From Streptomyces griseoviridis (GTDB lineage Bacteria > Actinomycetota > Actinomycetes > Streptomycetales > Streptomycetaceae), in NCBI RefSeq assembly GCF_005222485.1, contig NZ_CP029078.1:7999501-8063500 (forward strand): a stretch of 64,000 nucleotides of DNA. The letters are read 5' to 3'. This document shows positions 42,542 through 50,679 of this stretch, one piece after another. A program made the position numbers and the translations under genes. Position 1 is the stretch's first letter. Each line of letters opens with the position of its first letter. The notes beneath the pieces are model-generated. The model searched no databases and was not told the DNA's origin. It saw only the letters and a list, made by a program, of their open reading frames with translations.

Positions 42542-42562
42542 CACAGGGATATGGTTGCTGTG
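42542..42562. promoter_or_regulatory. Weak dyad CACAG-N11-CTGTG between acyl-CoA dehydrogenase and TetR
   Basis: A 5-bp inverted repeat with 11-bp spacer in the 97-bp divergent gap, near the TetR start. Placement supports an operator, strength does not. Confidence 0.35.
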
Positions 42563-42593
42563 TCCATGTCTCTCGGGGTGGGAGCGCCGGCCC

Positions 42594-43223
42594 ATGACGA
42601 CGGCTTCTGAGCACGACTCCGCGCTGGTCCGGGCGATGGCCAGGCCCGAGCCCGAGGAGAAGGTGGCGCGCCGCATCCTCGACGCGGCGCTCGAGCAGTT
42701 CACCACCTTCGGTCTGCGCAGGTCCTCGATGGACGACGTCGCCAAGCGCGCCGGGCTGTCCCGGGTGACGGTCTACCGCCGCTTCCGGAACAAGGACGGA
42801 CTGGTCGAGGCCTGCCTGCTGCGGGAGGGCAGCCGGTTCTTCGCCCAGTTGGACGCCGCCGTGGCCGATCTGCCCTCCATGGAGGAGCGGGTCGTCGAGG
42901 GGTTCGTCGTCGCCCTGCGCCACTCCCGTGAACACCCCTTGTTCGGTGGGTTGTTGAGGCTGGAACCGGAGGTGGTGCTGCCCTACCTCACGGTCAAGGG
43001 CGGCCCCTACCTGTCGGCCACCACCGAGTACCTGAGCGGCCATCTCCGCCGGGCCCAGAGGGCCGAGGGCCGTCCGGACAGCGATACGGGGCCGCTGGCC
43101 GAGCTGATGGTCCGGGTCGCTGTCTCCTTCCTCCTCAACCCGGCCGGCCGCATCGACCTCGGCGACGAGGAGCGGACCCGGGCCTTCGCCCGCCGCTACC
43201 TCGCCCCCCTGATCGGCGTCTGA
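42594..43223 (+). CDS. TetR-family regulator
   Basis: 209 residues from the ATG at 42594 (MTTASEHDSALVRAMARPEP); the upstream ATG in the same frame at 42555 is less likely. The helix-turn-helix runs from VARRILDAALEQFTTFGLRRSS to SRVTVYRRFRNKDGLVEACLLRE. The rest is ligand domain. It is divergent from the acyl-CoA dehydrogenase and convergent with the aldehyde dehydrogenase 19 bp away, so it probably governs one or both. Confidence 0.92.
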   Translation: MTTASEHDSALVRAMARPEPEEKVARRILDAALEQFTTFGLRRSSMDDVAKRAGLSRVTVYRRFRNKDGLVEACLLREGSRFFAQLDAAVADLPSMEERVVEGFVVALRHSREHPLFGGLLRLEPEVVLPYLTVKGGPYLSATTEYLSGHLRRAQRAEGRPDSDTGPLAELMVRVAVSFLLNPAGRIDLGDEERTRAFARRYLAPLIGV

Positions 43224-43242
43224 CCGGCGGGACCGCGGCCGG

Positions 43243-44754
43243 TCAGCGGCGCCGATGCAGCCCCCGCACCAGCGCCACGGCCCGCGCCTTCGCGGCGGCC
43301 GGGGTGCGGAACGAGGTCAGGTCGACCGGCGCGGCGAACCTGCGGACGGTCACCGACTGCGGCGCGGTGAACGACAGCAGCCCCTCGGCGCCGTGCACCC
43401 GCCCGAACCCCGAATCCCCCGACCCGCCGAACGGCAGCGCCGGTACGGCGGCGAACCCCAGCACTGAGTTGACCGACACCGCCCCCGCCCGCAGCCGCGC
43501 GGCCAGCGCGGCGCCGGTACGCCGGCTGCCGCAGAACACGGCGGCGCCCAGCGCGTACCGGGAGGCGTCGGCCAGCCGCACCGCCTCGTCGACGTCGGTC
43601 ACCGCGTTCACCACGACCACCGGCCCGAAGGTCTCCTCGGTCAGGGCGGGGCAGTCCTCGGGGACACCGGTGAGCACCACCGGCGCGACGACGTTCCCCG
43701 CGACCGAGTCCGTCCCGCCCCACAGGGCCTCGGCGCCGGCCGCCAGCGCCTCGGTGATGTGCCGTCGCACCACCTCCGCCTGGCCCGGCATGGTCATCGG
43801 GCCGTACGACGCGTCGGACCCGGCCCCTGGGCGCAGGTCGCGGGCCCGCTCCACGATCCGCCGGCACAGCTCCTCGTGGATCTCCCGCACGGCGTAGACG
43901 CGTTCGACGCCCGCGCAGGTCTGTCCCGCGTTGCCCATCGCCCCCCAGACGACGGCGTCCGCCGCCGCGTCCAGATCGGCGTCGGCCGCGACGATCACCG
44001 CGTCCTTGCCACCGCACTCCGCGAGGAGCGGGGTCAGCGACTCGGCGCACACCGCCATCACCCGGCGCGCGGTGCCGGGCGACCCGGTGAACGCCACCTT
44101 GTCGACGCCCGACCTGGCCAGCGCCTCACCGGTCGGTCCCGCGCCGGTGACCACGGTGAGCAGCCCGGCGGACTCCGGCACCGCCGCGTCGAACGCCTCG
44201 GCGAGGGCCGCCCCGGTGGCCGGGGTGTACTCCGACGGCTTGAACACCACGCCGTTGCCCGCCGCGAGCGCGTACCCGATCGACCCCATCGGGGTGTACA
44301 CCGGGTAGTTCCACGGGCCGATCACCCCGATCACGCCGAGCGGCCTGTGCACCAGCGTCGCCGACTGGTTCGCGGCGAGCCAGCCCGAGCGCACCCGGCG
44401 GCGCCGCAGCAGCCGTCCGGCGTGCCGGGCCGCCCAGTCCAGGTGCACGAGCGTCAGCAGGAGTTCGAGTTCCGCGTCGGCGCGGGGTTTGCCGGTCTCG
44501 GCGGCCACGGTCGCCGCCACCGCGTCCAGGCGGGCGGCGAGTTCCCGCTTCCAGGTGAGCAGAGCGGAGCGGCGCTCCGCGGCGGGCAGCGCCGCCCAGC
44601 GCCCGGCGGCCTCGCGGCTGCGGCGTACCGCGTCCGCCACGTCGTCCGGGCCGTGCACCGGGTGGTCGGCGAGCACCCGCCCGGTGGCGGGGTCGCGGGA
44701 GGCGAAGGTGGTCGGCCCCGCCGGTGGCGGTGCGGCCGGTGTGGTGTGCGTCAT
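43243..44754 (-). CDS. Aldehyde dehydrogenase family (succinate-semialdehyde-type)
   Basis: 503 residues with ATG at 44754 after AGGAGC. The ALDH fold is shown by GVIGVIGPWNYPVYTPMGSIGYALAAGNGVVFKPSEYTP (given as continuous domain), FTGSPGTARRV, the general base in LLAECGGKDA and the nucleophilic cysteine in GNAGQTCAGVERV. It oxidises an aldehyde to an acid with NAD(P). It is the second gene after an MpaB-family oxygenase (73-bp gap) and divergent from lcp, so oligo-isoprenoid aldehydes from rubber cleavage are a natural substrate by context. Confidence 0.93.
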   Translation of the reverse strand: MTHTTPAAPPPAGPTTFASRDPATGRVLADHPVHGPDDVADAVRRSREAAGRWAALPAAERRSALLTWKRELAARLDAVAATVAAETGKPRADAELELLLTLVHLDWAARHAGRLLRRRRVRSGWLAANQSATLVHRPLGVIGVIGPWNYPVYTPMGSIGYALAAGNGVVFKPSEYTPATGAALAEAFDAAVPESAGLLTVVTGAGPTGEALARSGVDKVAFTGSPGTARRVMAVCAESLTPLLAECGGKDAVIVAADADLDAAADAVVWGAMGNAGQTCAGVERVYAVREIHEELCRRIVERARDLRPGAGSDASYGPMTMPGQAEVVRRHITEALAAGAEALWGGTDSVAGNVVAPVVLTGVPEDCPALTEETFGPVVVVNAVTDVDEAVRLADASRYALGAAVFCGSRRTGAALAARLRAGAVSVNSVLGFAAVPALPFGGSGDSGFGRVHGAEGLLSFTAPQSVTVRRFAAPVDLTSFRTPAAAKARAVALVRGLHRRR

Positions 44755-44827
44755 CACTGCTCCTGGGAGGTTCTGTCGATCACCGGGATGCCGTTCCTCT
44801 GGACCTGCCGCGCCCGCGTGACCCGGG

Positions 44828-45745
44828 TCAGCCGTCCGCTTCCGGGCGCGGGCGCGCCGCCCGGCCCGGCGGCTGCTCGTCGGGCAGCGGCAGCAGGGGC
44901 CGCTCGGTGGCCCAGTGCGGGCCGAGGTCGTCCAGGGTCCAGCCGAAGGGGTAGCTGCGGGGCCGGGGGCGGTGCGGCCACCGGTCGGGCCGGGCGGGCA
45001 GCAGGCGTACCAGCCGGGCGCGGGCCCGCAGCGAGCGGTGCGCGACGGTGCGCAGCCACCGCGGCTGAACCGGCAGCCCGAGCGCGCTGAGCAGGGGTTC
45101 GTCGAGCACGGCCAGGGCGACGCGCGCCGCCAACGGGCGTACGGGGCGCGGGAAGACGTCGAGGACGGTGCGCAACGTCGCCGCTGCCACCCGCCGGTTG
45201 GCGGGGTCGAAGGCGAACATCGCGCGCTCGTAGGCGTCGTGGAGGCGTTCGAAGGCCGCGTAGTCCTCGGGGACGCCGCTGATGCCCATCCGCTCACCCA
45301 TCCGCCGGCCCACCCGGGCCAGACTCTCCACCTCGGCGGGAATCAGCGGACGCCAGCCGTAGCGGTCGATCCAGCGCTTGGGGCCGACCACGGTGGTGGC
45401 CAGCACGTACAGATAGTCCTCGTTGGGGATGCGGTAGCGGTGGTGGATGCGGTTGAGACGGCGGACGGTGTCCCGCCCGTGCGCGGAGTCCATCCCCTCG
45501 CGGACCATCTCGTAGGCGATCAGCACGGTGTCGTCGTAGCGCTTGCGCCCGGCCCGCTCGAACTCCTGGGTGCGGTCGAGGAGTCGGGAGATCCGGGGCA
45601 CGCCGTAGTCGCGCAGGAAGGCGACGGACACGCCCTGGAGGTAGTCCCAGGGGAACTCGTACTGGGTGAGCAGCCAGAAGATCCGCTCGTGGTCCCGCTC
45701 GGGATCGAGCCGTTCGATCTGGCGCAGCCGCCGGTAACGGCCCAT
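44828..45745 (-). CDS. MpaB/Lcp-superfamily (DUF2236) oxygenase-like protein
   Basis: 305 residues, ATG at 45745 with a strong AAGGAGG site. The central part reads as a DUF2236/MpaB domain: RKRYDDTVLIAYEM, RLNRIHHRYRIPNEDYLY, where the His in NRIHHRY is a candidate heme ligand, and VVGPKRWIDRYGWRPL. Unlike the Lcp protein it has no signal peptide, so it should act in the cytosol. MpaB relatives cleave double bonds of prenyl side chains. It is co-directional with the aldehyde dehydrogenase and divergent from lcp across 367 bp. Its substrate is not known. Confidence 0.82.
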   Translation of the reverse strand: MGRYRRLRQIERLDPERDHERIFWLLTQYEFPWDYLQGVSVAFLRDYGVPRISRLLDRTQEFERAGRKRYDDTVLIAYEMVREGMDSAHGRDTVRRLNRIHHRYRIPNEDYLYVLATTVVGPKRWIDRYGWRPLIPAEVESLARVGRRMGERMGISGVPEDYAAFERLHDAYERAMFAFDPANRRVAAATLRTVLDVFPRPVRPLAARVALAVLDEPLLSALGLPVQPRWLRTVAHRSLRARARLVRLLPARPDRWPHRPRPRSYPFGWTLDDLGPHWATERPLLPLPDEQPPGRAARPRPEADG

Positions 45746-45849
45746 GGACGGTGCCTCCTTGACCCCTCGGGGTGTCGGACGGAGGAGGAGGTGCGGGGGA
45801 GGGGCCGCCGAGGAGCGGGACCCCGTCGAGAGACTCGAAGATACAAAAA

Positions 45850-45878
45850 CTATTCACTTGTTTCCGCCGGGACGTCAA
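45850..45878 (-). promoter_or_regulatory. Candidate promoter of the MpaB-like/aldehyde dehydrogenase operon
   Basis: On the minus strand TTGACG (45878-45873) and GAATAG (45855-45850) have a 17-bp spacer in an AT-rich island about 105 bp upstream of the ATG. Confidence 0.4.
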
Positions 45879-45975
45879 GAGCGCGGACACGGCGGCCGGG
45901 TGACGGCGCCGAGGCCGCGGGCGCCGGGGCGAAACCGCTCGCGATCCGCCGCCCCGACGGGGTCGGTCAGGGCCA

Positions 45976-46004
45976 TTGCCGACCGTGGTGCGGCTCGCTA
46001 TGTT
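45976..46004 (+). promoter_or_regulatory. Candidate lcp promoter TTGCCG-N17-TATGTT
   Basis: -35 TTGCCG (45976-45981) and -10 TATGTT (45999-46004) at 17-bp spacing, just before a large dyad. The leader to the ATG is about 100 bp. Confidence 0.55.
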
Positions 46005-46014
46005 AATCAAAAAT

Positions 46015-46044
46015 CACACGCCCTGAAACAATCCAGGACGTGTG
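46015..46044. promoter_or_regulatory. Candidate lcp operator: 11-bp imperfect inverted repeat
   Basis: CACACGCCCTG (46015-46025) and CAGGACGTGTG (46034-46044) match at 10 of 11 pairs with an 8-nt spacer. It starts 11 bp after the -10, the place for a repressor such as the tandem TetR next to lcp. Confidence 0.6.
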
Positions 46045-46112
46045 CGTTGCACAACTCGCCAGTCAGAACGGCCCATTGCGCCGCCTGACCCATCAGGGAA
46101 GCGAGTAAGTCA

Positions 46113-47309
46113 ATGGAGAATCTCAGCAGGCGCGGCATGCTGTCCCTCGGCGTCGCGCTCGGCCTCGTCGGCGCGACGGGACCCGGCAGGGCGTGGGCCG
46201 CACCGGGCGCGACGGCCCCGGCGGGCAGCGCCACCGGCCCCGAGTACGTCTGGGACGCGGCGGCCGATCCGCTGATGGCCTCGGTGATCGACAACGGCCA
46301 GGTCCCGGCGGTCAACGCCGCCTGGGCGTCCTGGGTGAACAACAACGACCCGCTGCCCAGCGGCCTGCCCGCCGACGTCACCGCCTACCTCACGACCGTC
46401 AACAAGCTGCCCACCTGGGCCGACCCCGCCAAACTGGCCCGCGCCGCCGACTTCAACCGCCGCAGGGACACCTACCTGTTCATGCTCTACGGCCTCGGCA
46501 GCGGCATCATGAGCACCGTGATCCCGCGCGAGGCCCGCAGCGTCTACTGGTCGGCGGGCGGCGCCAACATGCAGGACCGCGCGGCCAAGACGTTCACCTT
46601 CGGCTACGACCTCTCCCAGCTCGGCGCCTTCGCGCCGACGGGACAGTTCGTCGTCACCGCCAACAAGACACGCATGGTGCACGCCGCCGTACGCCATCTG
46701 CTGCCCCGGTCGCCGCACTGGACGGCGGTGGCCGACGAGTCCGTGCCGATCAGCGCCGCCGACATCCTGGTCACCTTCCACAGCCTCGGCACCTACGTCC
46801 GCCGCCGGATGCTCGACTGGGGCGTCCCCATGCCGGCCGCCGACCAGGAGGCGTTCCTGCACGCCTGGCAGGTCGCCATCCATCTGCTCGGCGTGCCGGA
46901 CGAGCACATCCCGCAGAGCTGGGCCGCGGCCGAGGCGCAGTCGGCCCAGGTGCTCACCCCGATCCTCACCCCGACCCCCGAGGGCATCGAGCTGGCGGAG
47001 GACCTGCTCGGGCTGACCGCCCAGATCGACCTCGGCATCACCCGAGGCGTCCTCAACGAGTTCGTGCGCTACGTCCTCAGCGACCAGGTCGGCGACTGGC
47101 TCGGCCTGAAGCGCGACTACGCTGCGGCGACCCTCGTCCGCACCGGCTGGCCCGCGTTCATCCTCTTCCGCGAGGGGCTGTCACCCGTCCTGCCGGGCGC
47201 CTTCTACATGTTCGACCAACTCCTGCGCGCCCTCGCCATGTTGTTCCTCAACAAGGGCTCGTCCTCGACCACCACCCCCATCACCATCCCCACCGGGAAC
47301 AGGGCGTAG
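46113..47309 (+). CDS. lcp: Latex clearing protein (rubber oxygenase), Tat-exported b-type heme enzyme
   Basis: 398 residues, ATG at 46113. The twin-arginine signal SRRGMLSLG leads to a cleavage site AWA/AP near residue 29. The mature protein matches the Lcp of Streptomyces sp. K30: its catalytic set is retained at a constant offset of 8, namely E140 (E148 in K30), R156, K159 and T160 (R164, K167, T168), and the heme His H190 (H198) in TRMVHAAVRHLLP. Lcp cleaves poly(cis-1,4-isoprene) with O2 to oligo-isoprenoids ending in an aldehyde and a ketone. The K30 numbers are from memory of the published structure. It is divergent from the MpaB-like oxygenase and convergent with the tandem TetR. Confidence 0.93.
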   Translation: MENLSRRGMLSLGVALGLVGATGPGRAWAAPGATAPAGSATGPEYVWDAAADPLMASVIDNGQVPAVNAAWASWVNNNDPLPSGLPADVTAYLTTVNKLPTWADPAKLARAADFNRRRDTYLFMLYGLGSGIMSTVIPREARSVYWSAGGANMQDRAAKTFTFGYDLSQLGAFAPTGQFVVTANKTRMVHAAVRHLLPRSPHWTAVADESVPISAADILVTFHSLGTYVRRRMLDWGVPMPAADQEAFLHAWQVAIHLLGVPDEHIPQSWAAAEAQSAQVLTPILTPTPEGIELAEDLLGLTAQIDLGITRGVLNEFVRYVLSDQVGDWLGLKRDYAAATLVRTGWPAFILFREGLSPVLPGAFYMFDQLLRALAMLFLNKGSSSTTTPITIPTGNRA

Positions 47310-47384
47310 CCGGACGGGACGGGACGACCGGCCCCCGCGACCCGAGGCCGGCCCGGCCGCAACCCCCTTGCCCGGCAGGCCCGT

Positions 47385-48548
47385 TCAGACGCCGAGGGCG
47401 CTCACGACCAGCGCGGTCACGGCGTCACGGTGGGCCGGCGTGTCCCGCCACCGCAGTTCGCGTCCGGCCTCCACCACCGCGCCGAACCCCGCGTGCACCA
47501 GCACCCGGGCCTGACGCGGGTCGAGTTCGGGACGGACCAGGCGCAACTGCTGCTCCCAGACGGCGATGTGCTCGCGCTGGGCGACCACCAGCGACCGCCG
47601 CAGGTCGGCCGGGAGCCCGGGGAGTTCGGCCTCCGCGACGCTGTTGAGGGCGGTGTGCTCGAAGCTGTAGGCGACATACGTCGCCGCCAGCGCGCCCACG
47701 GCGGCCCGCGGACCGGTCACCTCCCGCAGGCTCCGCTCCGCGCCCTGCGCCAGCAGCCCCGCGGCCTGGAGGCACGCCGCCACCAGGATGTCGACCTTGC
47801 CGGGGTAGTGCCGGTAAAGCGCGGACGGCGCGAGCCCCACGGCCTCCGCGATCTGCCCGTTGGTCACGTGGGCGAACCCGTCGCGCGCGAACAGCGGGAC
47901 GGCCGCGGCGAGGATCTCCGCGCGCCGCGTCCGCGGCACCGGCAGGGCGGGCAGCTCGACGGGCCGGGCGCTGTCGCGGGCGGTGAACGGGTCGCTCGTC
48001 GCCACCCGCAGCGCGGACGCCAGGAGGAGTTCCTCGCACCGGCGTTGGGCGATCGACGTGTGGTGCATCGCGATGGACCCGATCACCCCGAGGGCCGCCA
48101 CCGCCCGCAGCCGGCCGTCCGGCAGCGGCCGCCCGGCCCGCACGGCCTCGTCGACGCGCCCGACCACCTGGGCGAACTTCGCCCGCAGCCGCGGCCGGTC
48201 CTCGTCGTCGAGGTACCGGGCCTCCCACCGGTAGACGCCGCCCGAGGCGCGGTGCGCGACGCTCACCCGGGTGACGGACGCCAGCACCTCGGCCAGGTCG
48301 CCGTCGGGGGGCACCTCGGCGAGCGCGGCGACGAGCCGGTCCGCCATGACGTCGGCGCACTCGGCGAAGAGCGCGTACTTGTTGGGGAAGTGCCGGTACA
48401 GGGCCGCGGCGGTGATGCCCACGCCCGCGGCGATCTTCTCCATGGACGCGGCGTGGTAGCCGACGTCGCTGAAGGCTCGACCGGCCGCCTCGATGATGAG
48501 CTGCCTGCGGTTGCGGGGCCGGGCCGCCGAGGTCGGACCGGCGGTCAC
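47385..48548 (-). CDS. Tandem TetR regulator: two TetR helix-turn-helix modules in one chain
   Basis: 387 residues, GTG at 48548. A first TetR N-terminal module is at about 15-60 (LIIEAAGRAFSDVGYHAAS to TAAALYRHFPNKYALFAEC) and a second at about 210-255 (ILAAAVPLFARDGFAHVT to LAPSALYRHYPGKVDILVAA), each followed by its own helical ligand region. This is nearly two regulators fused. Its stop is 75 bp from that of lcp, so it is the likely lcp regulator, with the dyad at 46015-46044 as target; this is an inference. Confidence 0.9.
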   Translation of the reverse strand: MTAGPTSAARPRNRRQLIIEAAGRAFSDVGYHAASMEKIAAGVGITAAALYRHFPNKYALFAECADVMADRLVAALAEVPPDGDLAEVLASVTRVSVAHRASGGVYRWEARYLDDEDRPRLRAKFAQVVGRVDEAVRAGRPLPDGRLRAVAALGVIGSIAMHHTSIAQRRCEELLLASALRVATSDPFTARDSARPVELPALPVPRTRRAEILAAAVPLFARDGFAHVTNGQIAEAVGLAPSALYRHYPGKVDILVAACLQAAGLLAQGAERSLREVTGPRAAVGALAATYVAYSFEHTALNSVAEAELPGLPADLRRSLVVAQREHIAVWEQQLRLVRPELDPRQARVLVHAGFGAVVEAGRELRWRDTPAHRDAVTALVVSALGV

Positions 48549-48753
48549 GGCCGGACAGGCGGATGCGGAGGCGGGGCCATGCGGTCAGTCAATCACACCT
48601 GATGCGGAGGTCAGAGGGCCATCCGAGAGGAGAACCGTTCCGGGGTGGGGCCGGAGTGCTGCCACCGGGTGGGGCCGCGGCCACCGCGCTCCGGCTCCGC
48701 CGCCGTCACCCGCAGCTGCCAGGCCCCGGGATACGCCGCCCCACCCCGCCCGG

Positions 48754-49161
48754 GTACGCGCCGTCGCCCCGCCGGCTCTGCTGACGCTCGCCCTGCCCGG
48801 CTGCTCTTCCTGGGTCTGCACCGACACGACGGCGGAGCGCGGTGAGGCCGGGGCCAGGGTGCGGGGCGTGGACACGGACGGGCAGCCTCTCGGCGTCACC
48901 GCCGTGGTCGTCGACCGGAGCCTTGACCCCCACCCGCAGGTGCCCACCGAAGCCGACCAGGTCCACTTCCGCTTCCGCTTCGACGGCACCGATGAACCTT
49001 CCGACCCCGCGGTGGACGCCTGCGCGGTCGACGAGGAGCGCGTGACGTCGGGGTGTCAGACGGCCCCCTCGTCCCGGGCGTCCGGCCCGGCCGACGATCC
49101 CCGCACGGGCGACACCTGGCTCGCCGTCGAGCACCCGAGCGGGTTGACGGAGTCCTGCTGA
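48754..49161 (+). pseudogene. Possible decayed lipoprotein-like gene
   Basis: An open frame encodes LLTLALPGCSSWVCTDTTAE, a lipobox-like start, then GVTAVVVDRSLDPHPQVP and a Cys-containing C-terminus. No ATG, GTG or TTG start lies just before the lipobox; the nearest in-frame starts are far upstream inside the tandem TetR gene. The final 40 residues become low in hydrophobicity as if shifted out of frame. It may be a remnant of a secreted lipoprotein or a chance frame. The rest of the 700-bp stretch 48549-49250 shows nothing I can support. Confidence 0.3.
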
Positions 49162-49250
49162 TCCCTTCAGGGTGCCGACAGCGACGCCGTCCCGCGCGCC
49201 CCGGCCGGCCTGCTGCGGCTCACGAGCCTGAGCCGGCCGATCGCCGTGCC

Positions 49251-50516
49251 TCACGAGCGGCCGTGCGACGCTTCCGGTTCGCGCGGCGCCGTCCGGGCCC
49301 GGCGGGGGAGCAGGAGCGGGGTGGCCAGGATGAGCAGCCCCGCGACCGTGAGGGCGGTGCGCGGGCCGGTGGCGTCGGCGAGCACTCCGGTGAGCGCGGT
49401 GAGGACGGCGACGGACGCCTGCTGTCCGATCGACCAGGCCGACAGGGTGCGGGCGACGAGCTGGGCGGGGGTGTGTTCGAGCCGGTAGGTGGCGAGCACC
49501 GGGCTGTACAGGCTCATGTTGATGATGATCGCCAGCTCGACGGCCATCACGGTGACGAGGCCGACGACGCCGGGACGGACGAAGGCCAGGCCGATCAACC
49601 AGACGGCGCGCAGCGTGCCGACGGTCCGGAAGACCCGGTCCTGGCCGAAGCGGGCCACGACACGGCGGGCCAGCCGCGAGCCGATGAGCCCGCCGAGGCA
49701 GGGGACGGCGAAGGCGAGGCCGTACTGCCAGGGCGGGAACCCGAGCCGGCGCAGCAGGAGCACGGCCAGCAGCGGTTCGGTGGCCATGATCAGCCCGGCG
49801 ACGAGCAGTTGGTTGAGGTAGAGCGACCGCAGACCGGGGTGGCCCATGATGTGCCGCCAGCCGTCGAGCAGCGCGCCCGCCCGCACCGGGCCCCTGCCGG
49901 CCGTGAGCGGCGCTTCCCGCGGTCCGCGCGGCGCCGGTTCCCGGCCGCGGATCGCCGTGAGGCACAGCGCCGAGAGCAGGTAGCTGAGAGCGTCGGCCAC
50001 CACGGTGGTGACGGGCCCGAAGAGGCCGATCGCCGCCCCGCCGAGCGGTGGCCCCACCGCGATGGAGCTCCAGTTCGTGGACTCGAACCGCGCGTTGGCG
50101 ACGAGCAGGTCGTCCGGTCGGACGAGGGCCTTGAGATGGGCGCCGCCGGCCGCGTTGAACGCGATCTTGGCCGCGGCGACCACCGCCGAGATCACCAGCA
50201 GCTGGACGAAACCGAGCCGGCCGAGGGCGTAGGCGACCGGGATCGTCGCCATGGCCGCGAACCTGGCCAGGTCCATCATGATCATGACCTGGCGCTTGCG
50301 CCGGAACTCCACCCACGGCGCGAGCGGCACCGCGATCAGCGCACCCATCGCGGGCCCCACCGCGGACAGCGCGGACACCTGCGCCGGCCCGGCGTGCACC
50401 ACCAGCACGGCGATCAGCGGCAACGCCCCGAACCCGAGCCCCGACCCGTAGGCGCTCACCGCGTAGGACGCCCACAGCCAGCCGAACGGCCGGCCCAACC
50501 GGCTCCTGCCCACCAT
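49251..50516 (-). CDS. MFS transporter (MFS_3-type exporter)
   Basis: 421 residues with the ATG at 50516 (MVGRSRLGRPFGWLWASY). About twelve membrane segments and the loop-2/3 signature APWVEFRRKRQVMIMMD mark an MFS_3 exporter. Direction of transport should be outward; the substrate is not visible. It is divergent from a LysR gene, with an ACAACC/GGTTGT dyad in the gap, so LysR control is likely. It differs from the exporter at 3250 and is not a recent duplicate. Confidence 0.9.
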   Translation of the reverse strand: MVGRSRLGRPFGWLWASYAVSAYGSGLGFGALPLIAVLVVHAGPAQVSALSAVGPAMGALIAVPLAPWVEFRRKRQVMIMMDLARFAAMATIPVAYALGRLGFVQLLVISAVVAAAKIAFNAAGGAHLKALVRPDDLLVANARFESTNWSSIAVGPPLGGAAIGLFGPVTTVVADALSYLLSALCLTAIRGREPAPRGPREAPLTAGRGPVRAGALLDGWRHIMGHPGLRSLYLNQLLVAGLIMATEPLLAVLLLRRLGFPPWQYGLAFAVPCLGGLIGSRLARRVVARFGQDRVFRTVGTLRAVWLIGLAFVRPGVVGLVTVMAVELAIIINMSLYSPVLATYRLEHTPAQLVARTLSAWSIGQQASVAVLTALTGVLADATGPRTALTVAGLLILATPLLLPRRARTAPREPEASHGRS

Positions 50517-50622
50517 GCCCAGCGCACTCCCTCGACAGCCCGCCCGCACAAGCCGGCGTTGACCGGAGAGAGGTAAGCGGCCAGGGCCGTGCCAGGTCAA
50601 ACAACGGACCCACCGGGAATCC

Positions 50623-50637
50623 ACAACCATCGGTTGT
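50623..50637. promoter_or_regulatory. Candidate LysR site ACAACC-ATC-GGTTGT
   Basis: A perfect 6-bp inverted repeat with 3-nt spacer, 43 bp before the LysR start and between the divergent MFS and LysR genes. Confidence 0.5.
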
Positions 50638-50679
50638 TCCCTAAGGTGGGGCGGTCAACTGTTCCTGAGGTGGGCCGAC

